Part shown: piece by piece, positions 1-5,001 of the stretch | Layout: every line of letters starts with the position of its first letter | Numbering within the stretch: the first letter of the stretch is position 1 | NCBI GenBank assembly: GCA_016522385.1 | Contig: JAEKFU010000355.1 | Span: 1-5,001 of the forward strand | DNA: 5,001 nucleotides | DNA from: Pseudomonadota bacterium | Lineage (GTDB): Bacteria > Pseudomonadota > Alphaproteobacteria > Rhizobiales > Aestuariivirgaceae | Direction: 5' to 3' | Notes under the pieces: model-generated | What the model saw: the letters and a program-made list of their open reading frames with translations, nothing else | Databases searched by the model: none | What the model was told of the DNA's origin: nothing | Translations under genes and position numbers: made by a program

Positions 1-658
1 GTTCGAAGGGCAGATCCACTCCCTTCCGGTTGAACCAGATACGCCAGTTCATCCAGTCCCAGTGATCATCATCCAGGTTGAGCAATGCACTTTTGGACAG
101 CTGGACCAGATCATTTATGGCGCCTGCCTTGTTTGCAAATTCAGGACTGCAGACGGGAAAGATTTCCTCATCGAATAGACGTTCGCATTCGAACCCGGGC
201 CAATTGCCGACGCCGTGTATGACCGCGACATGAACGTCATCCGCCAGACACTCAGACGTGTCATCGGAGGCAACGACGCGCAATGTGACGACAGGGTGCT
301 GACGCTGAAAGTGCACGAGCCTTGGCATCAGGCAAAGGGCGGCGATCGACTGGTCACAGGCAATTGTCAGGCGCGGTTGCGTTTCCGACAGCTTTATATC
401 GCCAGTGGCGCTCGCCAGATGTCGAAGCGTCGATGATACTGTGTGCTGATATTCGCGACCGGCAGTCGTCAATCGTACCCTGCGGTGTGCACGTTCAAAG
501 AGCTTGAGTCCCAGAAACTGTTCCAGATTGCGAATTTGCTGGCTGACAGCAGCCTGGGTGATATTGAGCTCGATAGCCGCTTTGGTGAAGCTGAGCACAC
601 GCGCTGCGGCTTCGAAGGCGATCAGATTATCGAGCGGTGGCAATCGCGACTTCAACAT
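1..658 (-). CDS. LysR-family transcriptional regulator, GcvA-like (partial, C-terminus outside window)
   Basis: DNA-binding regulator, probably controlling the divergent oxygenase gene and its own transcription, as is usual for divergently placed LysR genes. The reading frame is open from the ATG at 658 to the window edge and gives 219 residues. An N-terminal winged helix-turn-helix occupies about residues 7-66: the LPPLDNLIAFEAAAR opening, SFTKAA at 23-28, then TQAAVSQQIRNLE at 34-46 and LGLKLFER at 49-56. A linker helix follows to about residue 90, and the effector-binding domain begins near residue 95 (RLTIACDQS). The opening and the WDWMNW stretch near 200-205 resemble the GcvA/AmpR branch. 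The start is firm because an in-frame stop lies two codons upstream (662-664) and the helix-turn-helix begins directly afterwards; no good Shine-Dalgarno precedes it. A full protein would be about 295-305 residues, so roughly 80 are missing. The effector cannot be told from the sequence. Confidence 0.93.
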   Translation of the reverse strand, partial: MLKSRLPPLDNLIAFEAAARVLSFTKAAIELNITQAAVSQQIRNLEQFLGLKLFERAHRRVRLTTAGREYQHTVSSTLRHLASATGDIKLSETQPRLTIACDQSIAALCLMPRLVHFQRQHPVVTLRVVASDDTSECLADDVHVAVIHGVGNWPGFECERLFDEEIFPVCSPEFANKAGAINDLVQLSKSALLNLDDDHWDWMNWRIWFNRKGVDLPFE

Positions 659-764
659 GATTCATTAGGCTGGCTTATTGATTTTCCTTAAAAATGATCG
701 CTTGAAGCATCAAATCATTATCTGTTGTTATGTTTCCTGGCAAGTCAAACTGGAGGACAAGGTC
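659..764. promoter_or_regulatory. Divergent promoter/operator region between LysR gene and oxygenase gene
   Basis: This 106-base gap must hold the 5' signals of both divergent genes. It is more AT-rich than the flanking genes. Short inverted repeats overlap here: AATGAT (693-698) with ATCATT (714-719), TGAT (695-698) with ATCA (709-712), and TTGA (702-705) with TCAA (710-713). Such dyads resemble LysR-type boxes (T-N11-A core) but none fits the spacing exactly. On the minus strand TTGACT (743-748) and GATAAT (717-722) are good -35 and -10 matches for the regulator gene, but the 20-base spacer is longer than the ideal 17. I found no convincing -35/-10 pair for the oxygenase, which would fit a promoter needing an activator. 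The role as a shared control region is inferred from position; the individual sites are tentative. Confidence 0.5.
752..757 (+). promoter_or_regulatory. Ribosome binding site of the Rieske oxygenase gene
   Basis: GGAGGA lies 7 bases before the ATG at 765. It decides the start: the frame stays open upstream to a TTG at 678, but that stretch lies in the intergenic region, has no Shine-Dalgarno and adds 29 residues unlike a Rieske protein N-terminus. Confidence 0.8.
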
Positions 765-1904
765 ATGAACATCCCTGTGTTGCGTCTTAATCGAGGCGAC
801 GCGCCATTTTGCAAGGACCCGGCCAAATCCTTCACTTTGCCGGCGCGTTTTTATCACGATAAAGAGGTCTATGAACTCGAAAAGGAGGCGGTATTTGCCT
901 GCAACTGGTGGTATGCCGGTCACGTGAGCCAGCTTGCCGAGCCTGGCAGTTACATAACAGTCCAGATCCACGAACAGAGCATATTCGTCGGGCGCACCGA
1001 GGCTGGCGAGCTGAAGGCTTTCTACAATGTCTGTCAGCATCGCGGTCACGAACTGCTGCAAGGGGCAGGGCGCACAAACCTAGTTGTGTGCCCCTATCAT
1101 GCCTGGTCTTACGATTTCCACGGCAATCTCCGGGCCGCCCGAAACAGCGAGAACATGGCGGGGTTCAAGAAATGCGACTTCGCTTTGAAACCGGTGCGGG
1201 TGGAAGAACTTTGCGGACTTGTCTTCGTCAACCTTGATAATGAGGCAACGCCGCTCAAGGAACAGGCCGCCGGTTTGGAGGCAGAAATCCGCAAATTTGC
1301 ACCGAACGTTGACGATGTGGTGTTCGCCCAGCGCGATGAATACGACGTGGCGGCAAACTGGAAAGTGATGATCGACAATTTTCTGGAATGCTATCATTGC
1401 CATGTCGCGCACAGAGACTTCGTCGATCTGGTCGACATGAAAAGCTATCGCTCCGCGGCCAATGGCATCTACTCCAGTCACATATCGGGCGCCGCACGCA
1501 CCACCGAAAGCTCCGCTTACACATTCGAGAAAGGCGAGGTCGATTTCGGTTATGCGGGATGGTTCTTGTGGCCCAATCTGACAATCTGGATCTATCCGGG
1601 AGAACCAAACATTTCAGTATTGCAGATGGTACCAGCCGGCCCTGATCGCACCATTGAATATCAGGACTGGTTTTTGCCAACGCCGGCTCCATCCAGGCAG
1701 GTCGCAGAGGCCATGGCTTACCAAAAGGACGTACTGCAGCCGGAAGACATTGCGTTGTGTGAAAGCGTTCAGCGGGGCCTCAAGTCGCGCGGCTACAATC
1801 AAGGCCGCTTCGTCGTCGATGATGAGCTCAGTGAACTATCGGAGCACACCGTGCATCACTTTCAGGCGTTGGTTGTCGATGCACTGGGCGCGGAACTCGA
1901 ATAG
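765..1904 (+). CDS. Rieske non-heme iron oxygenase, alpha subunit (carnitine/betaine/stachydrine monooxygenase-like)
   Basis: Oxygenase component of a cytoplasmic Rieske system; it would use O2 and electrons from a separate reductase to hydroxylate or N-demethylate a small substrate. The 379-residue protein is complete. The N-terminal Rieske domain binds [2Fe-2S] through C90, H92, C109 and H112 (CQHRGH and CPYHAW). The C-terminal catalytic domain carries iron ligands H211 and H216 in the ECYHCHVAH motif and the probable third ligand D328 in EDIALCE. E208 takes the place of the bridging aspartate of naphthalene dioxygenase; a glutamate here is known in carnitine monooxygenase CntA, and the overall wording fits the CntA/GbcA/Stc2/choline monooxygenase group. 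Length is close to the roughly 370-430 of that group. No reductase or beta subunit gene is in the window. Family assignment is secure; the substrate (glycine betaine, proline betaine, carnitine or another amine) is inference. It is divergent from a LysR regulator that probably controls it. Confidence 0.92.
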   Translation: MNIPVLRLNRGDAPFCKDPAKSFTLPARFYHDKEVYELEKEAVFACNWWYAGHVSQLAEPGSYITVQIHEQSIFVGRTEAGELKAFYNVCQHRGHELLQGAGRTNLVVCPYHAWSYDFHGNLRAARNSENMAGFKKCDFALKPVRVEELCGLVFVNLDNEATPLKEQAAGLEAEIRKFAPNVDDVVFAQRDEYDVAANWKVMIDNFLECYHCHVAHRDFVDLVDMKSYRSAANGIYSSHISGAARTTESSAYTFEKGEVDFGYAGWFLWPNLTIWIYPGEPNISVLQMVPAGPDRTIEYQDWFLPTPAPSRQVAEAMAYQKDVLQPEDIALCESVQRGLKSRGYNQGRFVVDDELSELSEHTVHHFQALVVDALGAELE

Positions 1905-1917
1905 GACGCAGGCGGCA

Positions 1918-2169
1918 ATGAAGGCACAGCTCAAGAATAGTTTTGAACTGGGAGGTTGGGCAATTTTTGTCGCATCCGCCTGTTTCTTCCTCGCCGCTAC
2001 AATCCAGTCAGGCGATCTACTGAGTATTGCCGGTAGCGGCCTGTTTCTCGCCGCCTGCTTTGTCTTCATGGTTCCGCTGATCGCGGCCAAACGCGTGGCA
2101 TCTGTGCAGTGCAACGACAGTAGCGAAACTGATGATTTGCACAACCAAATGGGCGCCAGGCGCAACTAA
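1918..2169 (+). CDS. Small two-helix membrane protein of unknown function
   Basis: I do not recognise this 83-residue protein. Two hydrophobic segments at about residues 12-30 (GGWAIFVASACFFLAATIQ) and 36-57 (SIAGSGLFLAACFVFMVPLI core) are joined by a short polar turn with SGD. A basic and then polar, acidic tail of about 25 residues ends in GARRN. The pattern predicts a small helical-hairpin protein of the inner membrane with the tail most likely in the cytoplasm. The chosen ATG lies 13 bases after the oxygenase stop; an AGGA overlapping that stop (1903-1906) is a weak Shine-Dalgarno, suggesting translational coupling. The frame is open much further upstream, but that part overlaps the oxygenase gene and is not protein-like. 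Position suggests an operon with the oxygenase; a role as membrane anchor or transport helper would be a guess. The hydrophobic pattern makes a real gene likely. Confidence 0.7.
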   Translation: MKAQLKNSFELGGWAIFVASACFFLAATIQSGDLLSIAGSGLFLAACFVFMVPLIAAKRVASVQCNDSSETDDLHNQMGARRN

Positions 2170-2210
2170 AGCTTTTCACGGCGCTCGACTCCGGCTATAC
2201 GCAAAAGCCC

Positions 2211-3839
2211 ATGGCGCGGTATATTTTCATCACTGGCGGCGTGGTTTCCTCGTTAGGTAAGGGACTTGCATCTGCGGCACTGGGTGCCCTGCTGCAGGCG
2301 CGTGGATATTCGGTTCGCTTGCGCAAACTCGATCCCTACCTCAATGTCGATCCGGGAACCATGAGCCCCTATCAGCACGGTGAGGTCTATGTCACCGATG
2401 ACGGTGCCGAGACCGACCTGGATTTGGGACACTACGAGCGCTTCACCGGCCGGGCCGCCAATCAGCAGGACAACATCACCACCGGAAGGCTCTATCAGGA
2501 GATTATCGCCAAGGAACGGCGTGGCGACTATCTCGGCGCAACAGTCCAGGTCATCCCACATGTCACAGATGCCATCAAGGCCTTCGTACTGGACGGCAAC
2601 GACGGTTACGACTTTGTGCTGTGCGAAATCGGCGGCACTGTAGGCGACATCGAAGGCCTGCCGTTCCTTGAGGCGATCCGCCAGCTCGGCAATGATCTGC
2701 CGCGCGGTCATTGTGTCTACCTCCACCTAACGCTGTTGCCGTTCATTTCAACTGCAGGTGAGCTGAAAACAAAACCGACCCAGCATTCGGTCAAGGAGCT
2801 GCGTTCGATTGGTATCCAGCCGGACGTTTTGCTGTGCCGCGCGGACCGGGAAATTCCGGCCAATGAACGAAACAAGATCGGCCTTTTCTGCAACGTCAGG
2901 CCAAGTGCCGTTATTCAGGCCCTTGATGTCGCCTCGATCTATGAAGTGCCGCTTGCCTATCACGCCGAAGGCTTGGATAACGAGATCCTTGCTGCGTTCG
3001 GCATCGATGATGCTCCTGAGCCCGACCTGTCACGTTGGACAGAAATATCTGAGCGCATTTCCAGCCCCGAAGGCGAGGTGACGATTGCCGTGGTAGGCAA
3101 ATACACTGGCCTGCTGGATGCTTATAAGTCGCTTAATGAGGCGCTGACCCATGGCGGTATTGACAATCGCGTCAAGGTCAGGCTCGAGTGGATTGAAAGC
3201 GAGATCTTCGAACAGGCGGATCCGTCACCATTCCTGCAGGGTGTTCATGGCATTTTGGTGCCAGGCGGGTTTGGCGAGCGCGGTGCGGAAGGCAAGATAA
3301 AAGCAGCCACCTTTGCCCGTGAACGTGACGTGCCTTATTTCGGCATCTGTTTTGGCATGCAGATGGCGGTGATTGAAGCGGCCCGCAGTCTTGCCGGCAT
3401 TACCGAGGCCAGTTCCACCGAATTCGGTGAGACCGATGAGGCGGTGGTTGGCCTAATGACCGAATGGATGCGCGGTAATGAGCTGGAGCAGCGCAAGTCG
3501 AACGGTGATCTTGGCGGTACCATGCGGCTTGGCGCCTATGATGCGCACTTGACGCCGGGTTCCAAAGTTGCCGAAATTTACGGCGACACTAACATTTCCG
3601 AACGTCACCGTCATCGCTATGAAGTCAACATGCGCTATCGCGACAAACTGGAATCTGCCGGCATGCAGTTCTCAGGTCTATCGCCGGATGGTCTGCTGCC
3701 TGAAATTGTTGAATTCCCTGACCATTGCTGGTTCATCGGCGTACAGTATCATCCCGAGCTCAAATCCAAACCATTTGCGCCGCACCCGCTGTTTGCATCC
3801 TTCATCGCCGCAGCTGTCGAACAAAGCCGTCTCGTTTAG
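2211..3839 (+). CDS. pyrG: CTP synthase (glutamine-hydrolysing)
   Basis: Makes CTP from UTP, ATP and glutamine in the cytoplasm, the last step of de novo pyrimidine nucleotide synthesis; active as a tetramer. The 542-residue protein is full length (E. coli has 545). The N-terminal synthase domain (about 1-270) has the ATP loop GGVVSSLGKG with K17, the Mg-binding D71 (TDLDLGHYERF) and E139 (CEIGGTVGD), and the UTP-site stretch KTKPTQHSVKEL at 186-197. The C-terminal class I glutamine amidotransferase domain (about 290-540) has the oxyanion stretch PGGFGERG at 351-358, nucleophile C380 in GICFGMQ, and H514 and E516 in QYHPE. All catalytic residues are present, so it should be active. The start matches the family N-terminus (MARYIFITGG), yet no clear Shine-Dalgarno precedes it. 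C506 replaces a proline common in this position (DHPWF), probably neutral. The neighbours are not those I expect for alphaproteobacterial pyrG (secG, tpiA, kdsA, eno). Confidence 0.98.
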   Translation: MARYIFITGGVVSSLGKGLASAALGALLQARGYSVRLRKLDPYLNVDPGTMSPYQHGEVYVTDDGAETDLDLGHYERFTGRAANQQDNITTGRLYQEIIAKERRGDYLGATVQVIPHVTDAIKAFVLDGNDGYDFVLCEIGGTVGDIEGLPFLEAIRQLGNDLPRGHCVYLHLTLLPFISTAGELKTKPTQHSVKELRSIGIQPDVLLCRADREIPANERNKIGLFCNVRPSAVIQALDVASIYEVPLAYHAEGLDNEILAAFGIDDAPEPDLSRWTEISERISSPEGEVTIAVVGKYTGLLDAYKSLNEALTHGGIDNRVKVRLEWIESEIFEQADPSPFLQGVHGILVPGGFGERGAEGKIKAATFARERDVPYFGICFGMQMAVIEAARSLAGITEASSTEFGETDEAVVGLMTEWMRGNELEQRKSNGDLGGTMRLGAYDAHLTPGSKVAEIYGDTNISERHRHRYEVNMRYRDKLESAGMQFSGLSPDGLLPEIVEFPDHCWFIGVQYHPELKSKPFAPHPLFASFIAAAVEQSRLV

Positions 3840-3844
3840 GATTC

Positions 3845-3849
3845 GGAGG
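3845..3849 (+). promoter_or_regulatory. Ribosome binding site of the mechanosensitive channel gene
   Basis: GGAGG lies 8 bases before the ATG at 3858, within the 18-base gap after the pyrG stop. It supports this start, which is also followed at once by a signal peptide. Confidence 0.75.
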
Positions 3850-3857
3850 CTCATTCC

Positions 3858-5001
3858 ATGATCGCCCGGCACGCTTTGCTGCATATACGCCTGCTGATGC
3901 TAATTGTCGTGCTGGTCGCGGCAATTCCACTGCAGGGCGCGCTTGCACAGCAAGCCGACCAGGCAGCCGGCAAGGCCGAACGCACCTATACAGATCTCAA
4001 GGCAAAAATTGACAAACTGCGCACCGACCTAGCGTCGGTCGCCGTGACTGGTGCGGAACTGCAGACGAAACGGCAACAACTGGAAGCCCTGCGCACTGAG
4101 GCGCTTGCGGCGCAAAGTGAGATCCAGCGTCCGTTAAGCGACTCCACGGAGCAACTGAAAAAACTCGGCGATCCGCCTGCAGAAGGGCAAACCGAGGCTG
4201 AATCCATTGCCTCCGAGCGCCAACGGCTGACCGAAAGTGTGACCCGGCTTGAAGCCGTCTCCAAACAGCTCGAGCTGCTGACCCTCGAGGCCGGCCAATT
4301 GTCGGCACTGGCCGGTGAGCGCCAGCGCAGCGAATTCGTCAACAGGATCTTTCAAGCCACCAGATCGGTGGTCAACCCGTTGCTGTGGTATGACGGGATC
4401 AGCGCACTACCGACCATGCTGTCGCGCTTTGAAGCGCTGATCTCATCCTGGCGGACATTCGACAAAGACAAGAAGACCAACAGTTTCTGGCTGGTCGTGG
4501 CCATTTTCTCCGCAAGCCTGCTCGGCATTGTAGCCCTTTGGATGGGTTGGCTTCGTGCTGTTGTTGAGGCACCGGCTCATGATGAGGATCTGCGCCGCCT
4601 GTGGCGCGCTGTGCGTGTCGCGATCTACTCCTTCGCCATCATCGTTGTTGCTACAATTATCATCAACCTATTGATCGACATGCCGCCGCGCAGCGAGCGG
4701 CTGGTCAAAATGATCTTGCTTGCAGGTCTTTCCGCGGCCACAACCATTGGCCTCTTACGCGGCATACTCCGTCCCGGTCGTCCCGATCTGCGTTTGGTCA
4801 ATCTGAGTACTGCCAGCGCCACCCAGGCTTTTCAGTTGGCAACCTGGGCCGTCCTGATTGTTGCCATAGGGCGGATCGTCGATGAAATCGCCAGTGTCAC
4901 CTTCCTGCCAGTCGAGTTTTCCATTGCCTGGAGCGCCGGTGTCGCTGTTCTCCTTGTCGTCATCATATCGACCTTGTTGGTGGTAGTCCGCCGGTCGGGC
5001 G
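3858..5001 (+). CDS. MscS-family mechanosensitive channel with N-terminal DUF3772-like region (partial, C-terminus outside window)
   Basis: Inner-membrane channel of the large MscS/MscK-like type, expected to open under membrane tension and release solutes on osmotic downshift. The frame is open from the ATG to the window end, giving 381 residues. Residues 1-30 look like a cleaved signal peptide (RHALLHIR basic start, LIVVLVAAI core, ALA just before QQ at 31). Residues about 38-165 are a periplasmic region rich in Leu, Glu, Gln and Arg with coiled-coil character; the KKLGDPPAEG stretch at 101-110 is the hallmark I associate with DUF3772. Predicted membrane helices follow at about 209-231, 253-274, 283-301, 325-345 and 355-377. 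The pore helix and cytoplasmic beta/vestibule domains that define MscS are not in the window, so the channel assignment rests on the N-terminal architecture. It lies 18 bases after pyrG with a good Shine-Dalgarno, so the two are probably co-transcribed. Confidence 0.85.
   Translation, partial: MIARHALLHIRLLMLIVVLVAAIPLQGALAQQADQAAGKAERTYTDLKAKIDKLRTDLASVAVTGAELQTKRQQLEALRTEALAAQSEIQRPLSDSTEQLKKLGDPPAEGQTEAESIASERQRLTESVTRLEAVSKQLELLTLEAGQLSALAGERQRSEFVNRIFQATRSVVNPLLWYDGISALPTMLSRFEALISSWRTFDKDKKTNSFWLVVAIFSASLLGIVALWMGWLRAVVEAPAHDEDLRRLWRAVRVAIYSFAIIVVATIIINLLIDMPPRSERLVKMILLAGLSAATTIGLLRGILRPGRPDLRLVNLSTASATQAFQLATWAVLIVAIGRIVDEIASVTFLPVEFSIAWSAGVAVLLVVIISTLLVVVRRSG

Noticed and set aside
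443..691. Plus-strand open frames at 215-436, 322-507 and 443-691
   Set aside because: They lie opposite the LysR gene, whose minus-strand frame gives an unmistakable helix-turn-helix and effector domain. The plus-strand translations show no domain pattern.
678..764. Upstream TTG start for the oxygenase at 678
   Set aside because: It would add 29 residues coming from the divergent control region. The GGAGGA site and the expected N-terminus support the ATG at 765.
675..1061. Minus-strand open frames of 128, 133 and 145 residues under the oxygenase gene (675-1061, 1080-1481, 1255-1692)
   Set aside because: They are antisense to a complete Rieske oxygenase with all ligands present, and the predicted proteins have no recognisable motifs or ribosome binding sites.
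2171..2208. Inverted repeat GCTTTT (2171-2176) and AAAAGC (2203-2208) between the small membrane protein gene and pyrG
   Set aside because: The stem is only 6 pairs with a loop of 26 bases and no T-run after it, so it is not a credible terminator; it is most likely chance, although it could slightly shield the pyrG start.
2253..2726. Minus-strand open frame of 157 residues inside pyrG
   Set aside because: It mirrors the strongly conserved CTP synthase coding strand. It has no known motif and is a frame shadow.
3986..4355. Minus-strand open frames opposite the channel gene (3986-4342, 3997-4308, 4134-4355)
   Set aside because: The plus strand here encodes a signal peptide followed by a DUF3772-like coiled coil with a good ribosome binding site; the antisense frames are Ser/Arg-rich shadows.

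Overview
The window reads as a chromosomal segment from an alphaproteobacterium. The best taxonomic evidence is the CTP synthase. Its wording, including the RLRKLDPYLNVDPGTMSP and YHPELKSKP stretches and the SRLV C-terminus, matches what I remember of Rhizobiales and Rhodobacterales PyrG rather than the gammaproteobacterial form. This is recalled family knowledge, not a search. Gene density is high, and no tRNA, rRNA, insertion sequence, CRISPR array or phage gene is visible.

Layout: (1) bases 1-658, minus strand, hold the first 219 codons of a LysR-family regulator of the GcvA type; its C-terminus lies outside the window. (2) Bases 659-764 are a divergent control region with several short inverted repeats. 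(3) Bases 765-1904, plus strand, encode a Rieske non-heme iron oxygenase with a complete metal-ligand set and a glutamate in the position that links the two metal centres, as in carnitine, betaine and stachydrine monooxygenases/demethylases. (4) Bases 1918-2169 encode an 83-residue protein with two predicted membrane helices, 13 bases after the oxygenase. (5) Bases 2211-3839 encode a full-length CTP synthase (PyrG). (6) From 3858 to the window end runs the N-terminal part of an MscS-type mechanosensitive channel with a signal peptide, a coiled-coil periplasmic DUF3772-like region and several membrane helices.

The four plus-strand genes are separated by only 13, 41 and 18 bases, with no convincing terminator between them, so they may be co-transcribed from the 659-764 region, though pyrG may also have its own promoter. 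The simplest reading is a LysR regulator controlling a divergent oxygenase gene for a quaternary-amine-like substrate, next to a housekeeping nucleotide gene and an osmotic-safety channel. A functional link between betaine-type catabolism and the channel (osmoadaptation) is possible but is inference only. No clearly new system is visible. The least explained items are the small membrane protein and the oxygenase's substrate.
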